A program made the position numbers and the translations under genes. Positions 37,701 through 49,880 of a stretch of DNA of 64,000 bases are shown here, piece by piece. Positions within the stretch are counted from its first letter, which is position 1, and each line of letters starts with the position of its first letter. A model generated the notes under the pieces. That model ran no database searches and was not told the DNA's origin. It saw nothing but the letters and a program-made list of their open reading frames with translations. The stretch is from Pontederia crassipes (Eukaryota; Streptophyta; Magnoliopsida; Commelinales; Pontederiaceae): positions 50,397,683 through 50,461,682 of the forward strand of contig CM060193.1 of NCBI GenBank assembly GCA_030549335.1, given 5' to 3'.

Positions 37701-37812
37701 CTTGAGTTGCTGTCAGGGGAGCAGGCGGAGCCGCCCGGACCTCGCCGGGGAAGTTTGGAGCACCCTCGAGTCCATTGTTAAGGATATGAACGACCACCAC
37801 CGGCTCAGCTGA
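34705..37812 (+). CDS. PP1-type pseudophosphatase fused to an RLCK-IX-like kinase
   Basis: Five exons are visible: 34705 (or ATG 34753)-34934, 35301-35884, 35976-36152, 36295-36888 and 37105-37812, about 750-765 aa. Exons 1-3 encode a PP1-like phosphatase domain ([49 protein letters not shown]). The metal and catalytic motifs are altered: GDxHG is GDVRG, GDxxDRG is GNFLDG and GNHE is GNWE, so catalysis is unlikely. Exon 4 encodes a coiled coil of about 100 residues, then the kinase N-lobe (GEGGFG, VAIKVL). Exon 5 gives the C-lobe ([19 protein letters not shown]), closest to plant U-box kinases of RLCK-IX, which normally use HGD. The chain stops at HHRLS where the U-box would follow. An A5 run at 34873-34877 coincides with a one-base frame change relative to PP1, so either the N-terminus is broken, the base is an error, or translation starts differently. 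It may act as a cytoplasmic signalling scaffold-kinase (inference). Confidence 0.75.
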
Positions 37813-38005
37813 CAGTGCAAAGACTAAGATAACGGTGGTGTAGCAGCTTGCAGAGTTAGTGACATACTGGCTTCGGCTGCGACAGTGTGGATCGATGCTC
37901 GGGCATGGCGTACTTTCTTCCTCTTCTTCTGTGTATCCAGAAGTGGACGGATCGAAATTCAGATTATCAATATGTCTCTTCGAGTTGCATTGGTGGATGA
38001 TATTT

Positions 38006-41000
38006 TGTGACAACTTGCAGATTAATTAAGCAAGTCTAGCCAAGGCAGAAGTCCAAGCTTTTAATGCGGTTGCACGATTGTAAATATGATATGTTGCAGA
38101 AACATTATAAATAGTAGTTACTCTGTAATTGATTGTCTCCATTCACAGTTCGAACATGGTATCAGAGCAGGTTATGCAAGATTGTTGATCGGAGCTTTGG
38201 ATTGGACACGCTTCTGGTTAGTCAATTCTGAATCCGATTGAAATTTTATTTTGGAGATAATGTCTTCTTCCCATACATCTGCCGCTTTGGCAATTGATTT
38301 CACAAATCCATTGTATCTTAGTGCCTCGGATGCACCTGGTGTGACTATTGTGCAAGAACATCTTTCGAATTCCTATGATTATGCATTACTTGCAAAGAAC
38401 AAACAAGGATTTGGTGATGGTACATGTTGTCTTGAAGATTTTGATTCGTCTTTGCATTTTATGTGGAAGAGATGTAATGCCTTGTTCTTTCCTTGATGTC
38501 TTGCACGGTTTCAAAAGGGTTGATAAGCAATTCATACAATTTGAATGCATCTGATATCTGGCAAGATCTGAAAGAAAGATTTTCCAAAGCAAATACTATG
38601 AAGATTTACTCACTACATGCCGAGATTTATTCATTAAGCCAGGGGTCGATGTCAATTTTGGACTATTACAGTAAGTTGAAGTTTTTGTGGGAACAACTTG
38701 CAAACATGGTGCTTGTAACTTTACATCTTCTTGTTGGGTTTAAATCCTCGTTATGCACAGTGCAGAAGCTAAATTCTAATGACGAATCCTCTTTCTAATA
38801 TTAATCAAGCATTTTCGATGCTTGATGAAGAGGAGCAAAGAGAGTTGATTTCAACCAACTCCAGTATGCAGAAGAATTCCGAAGTGGCGCGATTGAGTAA
38901 TAAGTTACAAGGAAATTCAAAACAGAAAAGGGAATACTTCATAATATGTGAGCATTGTAGAAAGATTGGCCATAATAAAGCACAGTGTTACAAGTTAATA
39001 GGTTATCCTCCAAATTTCATATTCAAACCTAGATATCAAGCTTCTGTTAATAATGTGGTTGCTTCAAACGAGGCTGACATTTTTGGAGTTTCTGATTCGG
39101 GGAACAATACAAAACCACCCATCCTTACAAACGAGCAGTATCAAGATATTATGAGGTTAATCCAGAAGGACAAGGAGAGCTCTAATATTCAGGGTATTGT
39201 CAATATGGCAGGTAATCTTGACTTGTCCTCAGAAAGTACTTGGATAATTGTCACAGGAGCTTCTTGTCATATGTCTTGCAATCTAAAATGGCTTCACGAT
39301 GTTAGAAAACTTTCTAGCTGTTCAGTTGTTACAATGCCCAATGACAATTATTCCAAGGTCACTCATGTTGGCTCATATCAGTTGAACACACGATACATAT
39401 TATCTAATGTCTTATGTGTCCCGAATTTCAAATTCAATCTAATCTCTGTTACACAACTCACAAAAGACTCAAACTGCAGCTTAATCTTTTTTCCCAAATT
39501 TTGCCTTCTTCAGGAAAGGTCAAATGGGAAGGTGAGGCTGATTGGTGAGGAGAATAAAGGCTTATACTATCTTGATGAAAAGATACATATTTCAAAAGAA
39601 GTATCACGTCCTCTACCTATTGTTGCAACTGTTCATCAAGAGAGTATTATGACATGGCACAAGAGACTTGGACATGCACCAGTATCTCGTTTTATTTTGA
39701 TACCTTCTCTAAAGAATTGTACTGTTCCTAATGATTTCCATTGTTCAGTCTGTCCTAGAGCTAAACAATGTAGATTGCCTTTTTCTTCTTCGACACATGA
39801 CTGCTAAGTTTTTTGATTTGTTACATATAGATACTTCGGGACCCTATAAGCATGCCACTCATGATGGCAAGCGTTTCTTCATGACTATTGTGGATGATTT
39901 CTCATATGCTGCCAAATAAAAGCATCATTTCTGAAATCCTACAAAAAAATTTCTCTCTTTGTGTTACTCAATATAATGCGAAAATCAGAGTAATTCGGAC
40001 AGACAATGGAACTGAATATTGCAATGCTAAGTGTAAAGAGATATTTGATGTTAGAGGTATTTTACATCAGAAAACCTGTGTCTATACTCCCCAGAAGAAT
40101 GTGATAGTTGAGAGAAAACACCGACACCTACTAGAAGTAGCTCGCTCTTTGATGTTTCAGTCAAATTTACCGATTCAATTCTGGGGAGAGGCCATTAAGA
40201 GTGCAACTCACTTAATCAATAGAATACCTCTTACGGTTCTAAATGATAAGTCACCATTTGAGAAGTTTTTTCGGTATACCCCAGATCTATCTCATATTAA
40301 AGTTTTTTGCTGCTTATGCTATGTAACAAAATTGCCTCAGAATGACAAATTTGGTGAAAGCTTTTCCTTGTGTTTTCTTGGGTTACTTTTCTACATAGAA
40401 GGGTTATGACATTAACTGGTCATTAGTTTGTAATTTCAAGAGATGTTAGATTTTGCGAAGATATATTCCATTTTGCCGCAAAATCAACTCTTACTTCTCC
40501 ACAGAAAGTTACTGCTCCACAGAAGGGTGCATCAACTTCCATTGTTGATGATAGCACTGCACCTATTATAATTCCTCTTGAGGAACTGAGTGTTGTACAA
40601 GTTAATTCTGATTCCAATGAAACCACAGAGTGTTCTTCTTCCTTGAACTTAGAGGTTATCCTTCCTGATATCTCTCCTTCTTTAGGTATTCATAGTGCTG
40701 ACATTCCAATGCCTCTTGAAACTATTTCTTCACCAGTTGCTCCAACCCGTACTAAACGAACTATTAGACCACCATCTTGGTTGTAAGATTATATTATTCC
40801 TGATCACAGATCTTCTTCTACAATTCATCCCATTAGTAATCATGTATCTTATCAAGCACTATTACTTCTTATCATTCCTTTCTCTTGGCTCTCTCAGCAG
40901 TTTCTGAGCCCGCATCCTATTCTCAAGCTATTAATGATCCTCGATGGGCTGCAGCTATGGATCAAGAACTCATTACCTTAGAGTCCAATGGCACATGGCA

Positions 41001-42654
41001 CATAGTGGATCTACCTTCTGGAATGAAAACTGTCAGGTGCAAATGGGTATATAAGCTGAAGATTAATGCTAATGGTGATATTGAGTGGTTTAAAGCAAGG
41101 TTATTCGCCAAAGGATTTGCACAACAAAAATGAATTGTTATAATGCTACTTTTTCCCTGGTTGCAAAAATTGTCACCATACGTTGTTTTTTGGCAATTGT
41201 GGCTCAATTCGATCTTCCTTTATACCACTTGGATGTTGATAGTGCATTCCTAAATGGAACTTTAGATGAGAAGGTCTATATGACATTGCCCTAGGGATAT
41301 CACCAACAGGGGGAGACACCTTCTAGTGGCAAAGTTTGCAAGTTGGTGAAATCCTTCTATGGGCTCAAGCAAGCATCTAGACAATGGAATTTGAAACTCA
41401 TTGACATTCTTATCTCAGCTAGATTTGTTCAAAGTCACAATGATTACTCTTTTCACAAAAGGTGACAATCAGAAATTTGTTGCTCTCTTAGTCTACGTGG
41501 ATGATATTCTTGTTACAAGAAATGATAAGGAGCTCATTCAAGAAGCCAAAGAAGCATTAAGGAAAAATCTAAGAATCAAAGATCTTAGAGATGTCAATTT
41601 TTTCCTCGGAATGGAGATATTACGATAAAAAAAGGGCATAGTACCGACTCAGAGGAAATATGCCATGGAGTTGTTGTCTGATCTTGGAATTACATGCAGT
41701 AAAACATCTCCTACACCCATGGAGCAGAATGTGAAATTATCTACTTATGAATATGATGAACATTTTCGACGACAATCCAAAGCCAAAAATGATTTTTCAG
41801 ATGATCCTCTCCTTAATGATCCAGAAATTTATCAGAGATTAGTTGGAAGACTTATATATCTAACCTAAACGAGGCCAGACATAAACTTTGCTGTACAACA
41901 AGTCAGTCAATTCATGCACAAACCAAAAGTAACACATTATGAGGCAACAGTTAGGATTGTGCGATACATAAAAAATTCTCCAGGAAAAGGATTGTTTTTT
42001 CCTTCCACTGCAAATCATGAAGTGTCAGTCTTCTGTGATGCAGATTGGGCATCATGTATATTATCCAGAAGAAGTATCTCTGCCTTCTATGCCAAACTGG
42101 GTAACACACTAATATCCCGGAAATTGAAGAAACAAACTACTATCTCTAGATCATTAACAGACCTTCGTTTTCCAATGATCACACCCATAAAAATCTTCTT
42201 TGATAGCAGTTCTACAATCCAAATTTCTGAGAATCCGATTTTCCATGAGCGCACCAAACACATCGACGTAGACTGCTATTTTGTCCGTGAAAGACATTTT
42301 AAGGAATTGATAAAGCCCTGAATGTACCAACTAAAGAGCAGGTTGCAGATGTTCTCATAAAGGCCTTATGTTGTCCTCAACATGATTATTTGATCCGCAA
42401 GTTGGGGTTGATCGATTTGTACCAACCTCAACTTGAGGGGGAGTGTGACAAATTGCAGATTAATGAAGCAAGTCTAGCGAAGGCAGAAGTCCAAGCTGTT
42501 AATGCAGTTGGAGCGGTGGCATGATTGTAAATATGATATGTTGCATAAACATTATAAATAGTAGTTACTCTATAAGAAAAGACGAGACGAAGGATTTCTT
42601 TAGTGTTTCATCTTCTTGAATGAAAGGCTTCTCCTCCTCATTTCTTCTCTAACA
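38006..42654 (+). mobile_element. Ty1/Copia retrotransposon fossil
   Basis: The element is flanked by the duplication TATTT (38001-38005 and 42655-42659). The LTRs, 38006-38156 and 42444-42654, start TGTGACAA and end AACA; they are unequal (151 and 211 bp) but very similar over the first 120 bp. A tRNA-Met primer site lies at 38157-38168, and a purine tract TTGAGGGGGAG precedes the right LTR. In Copia order come gag (about 38.25-38.95 kb), a CCHC zinc knuckle (near 38950), protease (near 39.24 kb), integrase (39.6-40.35 kb), reverse transcriptase with VYVDDIL (40.9-41.6 kb) and RNase H (41.9-42.35 kb). The copy is broken, with roughly ten breaks. The similar LTRs suggest a moderately young age. 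It lies 193 bp past the kinase stop codon, probably in or near that gene's 3' UTR. Confidence 0.9.
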
Positions 42655-42659
42655 TATTT

Positions 42660-44804
42660 CCACGTCGAGATTTTATCACTTGATCTCAGCATTCATTGGT
42701 AGGATAATCTGTTCTATGACAGAGGCTTAATTGGTGTTGCATGAGGAAGAAAAAGAAAATAAAAGAAAAGGGTGTAATCATGATATACCAAAAGTTGTAC
42801 TTCTTTTATTTGGGGGTACTACAAATTTGAATTCAATCTTAGAACTTGAGATGATGACAAGGGAAACAATCTTTTTTGTTTTCGATAAAGCGGTGCCGAA
42901 GATTTAATTCGTGTGATGCTAAAGAGCGTATTATCTATAAATTAGAGGTCGGTTCATCATCGAACTCAATTAATCCGATTAGTAGTGACAGGTGAAGCTT
43001 CTAATAAAAATATTTTACAAGAATTCGAATTCGAAACCTTACTTAAACGAGGAGGGACCGCTTACCCCACCCAACTAGTGCAAATAGTCTTGTTTGCCCA
43101 TATGTTATTTCTTTGATTTGATTATATACGTGTGTATAGACTATTAATTACTCCACAAATTAGTATAGATTAACATACCACACAAAATTGATTCTCCACA
43201 TACTAGTTATCAAATATGTCAATTATTAATTTCAAATAAAATCAATTAAAATTAGTATCATGAATTCTAAAATTAAACACTCCACAAACGGGTATAGCCT
43301 AATTCAGAAATTCAATTAACTAACACAAAAGCATTAAGCATAATTAATAATTGATCATAAAAGATTAAAATAAATAAAATAGGGTTCAAATAATTTCTCT
43401 TTAATTAATAATCTTCTAAAATAAAAGATCTAATAAAAACATGAAGTTCATCCTAGAAATTCTGGAAAGATAATAAAATACAAATGATGGAAATCAGAAG
43501 AATTACACCCAAGACAAAACTAAAGATCTCAGATTTGAATAGACAATTGGCAACCTTGCGGACTTCAACCATAGCACCTCTCTCCTCTTGGTCATAGCCT
43601 GCAGAGCTCATGACTGCATTGTGAAAGAAATCTAAACTTCAAAGCACCAATTGGATGGTTTCGGCCTCTATTTATAGGTGCGGATGGGTCTTCACATTGA
43701 TCGTGGGTGAAAATCGTACGGTCGAATTTAACTTTGTAGAGAAAAACTTTTCGTCCTTCAAATCTCGGCTTGATAAAACTTTGGTTAATGATAAAATATT
43801 ATTCGTTTGTCGCTTGGTGATAAACTCCTATTTGATTCTCGATCACTAAATGTATCATCACCTTGGTTAATGATAGTTTTTGTGCCCAGTGATCTCGGCC
43901 GTAAAATATAACTCTTGGTGATTATATCGATTTAACGCCCCATGATGGATGAACTCCCATATGAATCACACCCAGTATTGGATAGAATTTTGTTTGATGA
44001 TGAACTCACGGTGAGTTTAGCCCCCAATTATCTGTTCTCATTTCGATTCACAACTGCAAAAGATAAATATCAGTTAATTGTTTCATCCGCTTTTATGTCC
44101 GGTCATATCTCCTTGATTCTAGTCACGGTCAATAACTTCATATATGAGTTTAGCTCCCAAAATTGCCTTGTGATGAAAGGTGATAACCTCGACATTACTC
44201 CCATAAGTATAGAGTGGCGCCCCGACATTACTCCTATAACAAATCTCCATTGATATTTTGTGCCCAATATGAATGTAACTCTTTAGATTTCACTCCTTGA
44301 GTTTGGAGATTTTACTCTTTATAAATTTTGCCCCTTGCATGAAAAGCTCGAAGTCATATAATTCTCGTTTGCGTCTATAATTCATCTCAACCGACAATTT
44401 TCCTTATTCCTGTCAATTAATTCAAATAATGAAGTTAATCCACCCATAGTTAAAATAATTCAAGAATTAATAGATAGAATCAATAAATCCGGAATTACAA
44501 CTAAAATAAACTTAAAATGATGCATGCAATGATTAAATTACAGAAAAATTAATTAAAATAATAGACTAAAATATATTGTATTTTGCATGCATCACATACA
44601 CATATATTAGATATACATATAGACAATTTTGTCATATAAAGCTATTTCAATATAATCTTAATATAATATAAAGTTATAATGTGTAAACTTATAATATATA
44701 AACTTATAATGCATAAACTTGTAATAAAATATAAACTTATAACATAATCTAATCCTCCTAAATTAGGAAAAAAATAAATTAGGAAAAGTATTTGAAATGG
44801 CGTC
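42660..44804. other. Intergenic region, possible eroded repeat
   Basis: No gene is supported. The block 43500-44300 has a different texture, with repeated TTGGTTAATGATA, GTGATAAACTC and CTCCCATA(T/A)G words. It also has a minus-strand TATA-like CTATAAATAG at 43668-43677, which could mark a leftward LTR promoter, but no ends or duplications were found. The rest is AT-rich, with ATAAACTTATAAT repeats at 44655-44745. Confidence 0.35.
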
Positions 44805-47250
44805 ACTACAACATGGAAATAGCATCTCGAGGTAAGTGGCGCCTCCTTAGCATCTAAGTAGTGTAGCATTTTAGGGAGGTGCTAAATATTTAAGTTAAAT
44901 CCCTAACCCCTCTTCTGCGCTCACTTTTCACTGCTGATTTTCACTGCGACCGACGATGCCCTCTGCCCTGACTGACGCCTGCACTTGACACCTGACGCCC
45001 TTTGCTTCGACACCCGACTTTGACCCCGCCCTCGTCGAATCCCTCCATCGTCCGCCCAACCGCCCTCTTTCACCATGTGCCGACCTCCCCCGCCCAATTG
45101 CCCTCCTTCTCCCTGCGTCAGTCTCCTCCCGCCCTTCTCTGGCCTCCTTCGCCATTCTTCGCCCTACGCCAGACTCCTCTGCCCTTTTTCGGCCTCCTTC
45201 GCCCTTCTCCGCCTTCCTCCACCCAGACGACTGACCCCTTTCACTTGCTCCGTTGTCTCTGCCCTGCTCTTTCGCCCTACTTCGTCTGCGCTAGCCTCTT
45301 CCGCCCTTCTCTGCCCTCCTCCGCCCTGCGCTGGCCTCTCCACCCTATGTCGGCCTCCTCCGCCCAACCGTCACCCGACTTGCTCCGCCATTGCCTGAAT
45401 TACTCCACCTATAACACCCTTGCACCTGCGTAAGATATTGTCCTCTTTGATCCTATGCCCGTACAGTTTTACCAAAACTCGTGCTACTAGGCCAAGGCCA
45501 TGTTTCCATATATACTCAGCATCTCTCCTGTGACTTGTGCATGTGGGACTAATCCAAGGCATGCCTCATGCATCCTTCCCCCTTAGAGGACTCAACGTCC
45601 TCGTTGAGTGATCGCACCCCACCATGCACAGAAGCTCACACAGAGTGACTCTGATACCATATGTAACACCCTTGCACCTGCGTAGGATATTGTATGATTT
45701 GGGCCTATGCTCGCATGGTTTTACCAAAATGCGTCCTACTAGGCCAATACCATATTTCCATGTATACCCAGTATCTCTCCCGTGATTTGTGCATGTGAAA
45801 CTAATCCAAGGCATGCCTCATGCAGCGTTTTGAGAAAACCGTGCAGGTTTAGGCCTAAAGCGGATAATATCACACGCATGAATGTTACATATGGTATCAG
45901 AGCCACTCCGTGTGAGCCTCTGTGCATGGTGGGGTGCGATCACTCGATGAGAACGTTGAGTTCTCTAATGGGGGAAGGGTGCATGAGGTATGCCTTGGAT
46001 TAGTCCTACATGCACAAGTCACGGGAGATATGTTAGATATATATATCGGAACATGGCCTTGGCCTAGTAGGATGCGTTCTGGTAAAATCGTGCGGGCATA
46101 GGCCCAAAGCAGACAATATCCTACGCAGGTGCAAGGGTGTTACACCACCGTCGTGCGACTTTTGCTTTGCCACCGCCCGACTTGCTCCCTTGCTGCCCGA
46201 ATTGCTCCACAGCCGGACATCACCCTCGTCCGCTACCCTCCTCGACCGATCCACCGCCGGACGCTGCCCTCTTCGGCCGCTCCTCCACTGTCACAATCGG
46301 ACGTCGCTCCACTGCCGAACAGTAAGTCCCTTTTTGTTAATTGATTTTTGTTAACTTGAAATTGAAGATGGTCATGTTCTTAGTTATGCCTTAATTTAGA
46401 TGAATATATGAACAAACTAAATTGTTTCTTAATTATGTCTTAACTTAGATGAATATATGAACAAACTAAATTGTTTCTTAATTATGCCTTAAATTAGATG
46501 AATATATGTTCTTAATTATGTTAACTTGAAACTCTACTTTCAACTATATGAATATAGTGACTTGAAAAATAGATGAATAAACTAAATTGTTTCTTAAATT
46601 TATACTTCCAATAGATGAACATCATGACTTAAAAAATAAATGAACAAATTAACTATATTAATCCGAATTATGCATCAAATTTATATTCGATGAGATTCAA
46701 CTTGAAAATCAAATACTGATCAATTATTATCAAATTTTTGGCTTTTTTGATCATGTTCTCATTATTGTTAATTAAAATGAGAATATAGAAAAAAAAGACT
46801 AGAATATGATAATTCATTGATCAGTAATGACAATCAAGTATTTGAAACATGTGATTTTAGACTTCATAACTTCAAAATCACATGTTTCAAGTACAAGAAC
46901 TTATTGACATATGGGTTAACATTATTCGATTGTAATTGGATTCATCGTTGGAAGGATAAACATGGCGTTATAAAAGAAGAATATAAGGATAATGTTGATG
47001 AATTTATTAATGTGACATATCAAAATGAAGGTGTTGTTTCTTCATATGGTGAAATCTTATGTCCATGCCGAAAGTGCAAATGTTATCCATGGAAAATAAG
47101 ATATGATGTGCACAAGGATTTATATCACTCCCACAACTCCAACTCCAACCTCCCTCTCCGTCTCCCACTTCCTCTTTCTCAACTTCGGCCGTCGGTGGCT
47201 GGATTGGTTGTCTATAGGCCAGATCCGGCAATAGGCAGCCGATCTTGATT
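44805..47250 (+). mobile_element. CACTA (En/Spm) transposon remnant
   Basis: The left boundary is suggested by CACTACAACATGG at 44805, followed by short inverted AGGAGGCGCC/GGGAGGTGCT-like words typical of sub-terminal regions. At 46910-47150 the translation WIHRWKDKHGVIKEEY, then VDEFINVTYQ and ILCPCRKCKC matches the transposase-associated domain that opens CACTA TNP2-type genes. A donor-like CAGTAAGT at about 46320 could end an upstream leader exon. The transposase body is absent and no right terminus was found, so this is a truncated copy. The 44930-45400 part is C-rich, low-complexity CCGCCCTTCTC-type sequence and should not be read as protein. The TRIM pair at 45410-46144 is inserted inside. 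Confidence 0.5.
45410..46144. mobile_element. Inverted pair of TRIM elements (palindromic cluster)
   Basis: A complete minus-strand TRIM occupies 45410-45824: LTR 45410-45572, an internal part of about 89 bp with the primer site on the minus strand near 45649-45659, then LTR 45662-45824. Directly joined is a plus-strand TRIM: a 65-bp piece of the left LTR (45825-45889), primer site TGGTATCAGAGCC (45892-45904), a short internal part ending in a GGGGGAAGG purine tract, and LTR 45980-46144. All LTRs share the end GCAAGGGTGTTACA or its complement. The whole cluster is bounded by CCACC at 45405-45409 and 46145-46149. TRIMs carry no genes and rely on other elements. Confidence 0.8.
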
Positions 47251-48104
47251 GCCCGCAGGCCGAACGGCCATATCGATGACTTAACTTTTTTATATTTTAC
47301 AAAAAGGTTTCGACGGATAAATCCATTGGAAACTTAGAACTCCTTCATAGGTCCATTGGGTACTATCGTCGGAATCTCGACTCCCATTGGAGATTCCGAT
47401 GTCTGGAGGTTCCGACATGTGATTCCTTTGAAAGTAGTGACGATTTTATGCATATGTTGAAAAATTATTATCGAAGAGTGTTATTTTGACGACTGTCTTC
47501 CCATCGGAAGCTAGATTTTTCGACGAATTTTATGATATTTGTGACGAATTTGACGTCGGAAATTGTTAAAATATTTTATGGAAAGACTCCGTGGATAACT
47601 CTTATGGCGATCTGATGGCGAACGCACCATACAAAAATTAGCCAACAAGCCTCGTATATCTCTCTCTCTCTCTCCCCCTCTCTCAAGCGAGATGTTCCAG
47701 AGTATCATATTAAACTGACTGATACTCATCCAGTGCATGCCAACTACCGCAAAAATGGACGTAATAAAAAAATACTTAGGAAATTCGGCCTCCTATAATA
47801 TTTTTGAGAATATAACTTGAATTCTCTCCTATTCTTCAACTCAGCAACTTCATCGTAACTGTAGGGGGGAGAGAGAGAGAGGGGTCTACTGAATCCACTG
47901 AAACCTGAGCTTTGACTGGTCTATTTTTCCTTCTCCAATCAAGTAAGAAGAAGAGGCTGCATCTGTTCCAGTTATTATATGTTCTAGCTACTGTATATGC
48001 ACAGAGACAATTCACGCAGGATCTCATCTGTAACTTGTTGATTTTTCACTTGTATGCGTGCTTCTTGGTTAATCCTTTCTTCTTTCCTGCTAGAAGAAGC
48101 GACC
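47250..48104. other. Intergenic region and likely promoter of the VAP locus
   Basis: No gene is seen at 47250-47650, which has TTCCGA/TCGGAA words possibly left from a transposon end. Two pyrimidine or purine tracts, (TC)n at 47658-47676 and (GA)n at 47869-47881, precede the first VAP-like exon. A promoter or 5' leader is inferred for 47.7-48.1 kb. Confidence 0.4.
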
Positions 48105-49666
48105 ATGAACTCAGGGATGGTGATCAAGGAAGAAATACTAGTCATCAAGCGGCCAACGGAGCTGACGTGCCCACGTAATTAATTATATACTCCACTCCAC
48201 TCCTCTCTTATGATCTTTTATACACCTCTTCTGAATTATTATTCCTGTCATGCATGAAACTGGACTAATCTAATTGTATGCTTTTTCTTAATATTCGTAT
48301 GTTTGTGTCGATTTGTGTTTATATGTACGACCATGAGAAATTGAACTGGAGAACCAGTCGATCCCTCTTGCACCATGGAACTCGTAAACAAGACTGATCG
48401 ATATGTAGCCTTTAAAGTAAGTATACCTAAGTACTGTTCTGAATTTTTTTTTTACTTCACCTCGTTCGATTTGTCATATTACTAAAGGAATTATGTGAAT
48501 TAATTTAATTGTCCATATGTTTAATTATACATGTAAATCTCGTGATGATGCACTAATGATCATTTTCAGGTGATGGCTACTAGAAAGGAATATGCTGCGA
48601 CGCCTAACAAAGAAGTTATTCCTCCTTGATCGAGATGCATCGTTACATGTAAACATTATTTCTGAAACAAGTTAAAGTTAAAAAAAAATCATTTCAGTTA
48701 CTCCTTTTTCATTGTATCAGAAAACAATAAATTTAAAAATATAAAGAACTAATAATATTTATATATGCCAGAACCGCTGAAAATATTAATAAAAGGAAGC
48801 ATATTTGTAACGCCACGAAATTCAACCCGTCAAGTAGCGCGATCTCCTCTCGTACGCTACTCTTTTCTTGTCTTTACTTTGACTTATTTGTTGATCCGAA
48901 TGATCAAGAAAAGTGACACGTAAGCGGAAGACTTACCAATAAAATAATACAATAAAGAAATGTGGAAGTTAAATAGGTAATGATTTATCCATAAGGTATG
49001 CAAAGTCTATGCCATAAGTGTAACTCTATAGGTCTCATCTATATTCTAGATAACCATGTGCATCCGCCATCAAGCTGTAGTCACCGCACACATATCAACG
49101 CCTCGCAATCATCATCAATTATTTGTGGGAATCACACAGGGGAGCAAACTCAACCGTTCGCATAAAGCTAAGTGTGATTTCGTATAAATCATAGATTAGT
49201 TTCCATCAGAATAAGTATGAAGTAAACATTTAAATCAGATATGAGAGAAAATCATAATGAGGAAATCAATAAGGAGAGCATGTTCATAGTTAATTTCCTT
49301 TCACACTCGTGTTTCTTTTCTTCGATTCATATTCATTGTTCATACTCTTGAGGATAAGGTTCTTTCATTCGTCACATGAGACAAACACATAGATTATATA
49401 ATAGAATGGATCAACGTGAAGGATCAATAAAAACATCATGAGCACTTGTGTTAAATCCCATGTTTTGATGATAACAAATCAAATTGGACATAAAAGATAT
49501 TAATATATGCTCAAGTGATGATATGCAGGTGTAGAATTGATATGATCTCAGTTGCAGAAGAAATCGCCGATCGAAACAACAAAAATGAAGTTTCAGCATA
49601 CGATCGGTCGACTGATCGGTCGATCGAAAAGATCGGTCGATTGATATCAAGCGGAAGAAATGTCAA

Positions 49667-49880
49667 GACTGTACCGGTTGATGATCCGGTCGTTACATCG
49701 GTCAACCGAATAGCACAGGGATGAAATCAGAAAAAGTTGAGAGTATACCGGTCGATGTTCTGGTCGTTGCACCGGTCGGCCGAACAGTAAAGGACGAATT
49801 CTAAAAAATTCGAAACTATACCGGTCGACGTTTCGGCCGAAGGACCGGTCGACCTGACAGCTTAGAAAGGTAACAAATAT
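49667..49880 (+). repeat. Three-unit tandem repeat in the SIRE LTR (about 72 bp)
   Basis: Units begin near 49667, 49741 and 49812 with an (A)CT(G/A)TACCGGT core followed by CGGTCG and ACCGGTCG words. The same array is in the right LTR near 58137, 58206 and 58270. Each unit carries one or two GGTCGACC-like palindromes. The array lies upstream of the likely LTR promoter. Confidence 0.7.

Noticed and set aside
43655-44253. Open frames at 43655-43849 and 43942-44253 as small genes
   Set aside because: No domain, no splice support and repeated words across the block; more like an eroded repeat.
45002-45433. Ser/Pro-rich open frames on both strands near the CACTA remnant
   Set aside because: The sequence is a repetitive CCGCCCTTCTC-type tract that stays open in several frames at once; it shows no protein signature.
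45920-45960. GGGTGCGATCA in the TRIM resembles the start of plant 5S rRNA, suggesting a Cassandra element
   Set aside because: Only about 11 bases agree. The following 5S promoter boxes are missing and the word lies in the internal part, whereas Cassandra has its 5S-like sequence in the LTR.
47912-48178. 88-codon open frame as a membrane protein gene
   Set aside because: It overlaps the VAP-like leader in another frame, and its hydrophobic part comes from TTCTT-rich sequence with no homology recognised.
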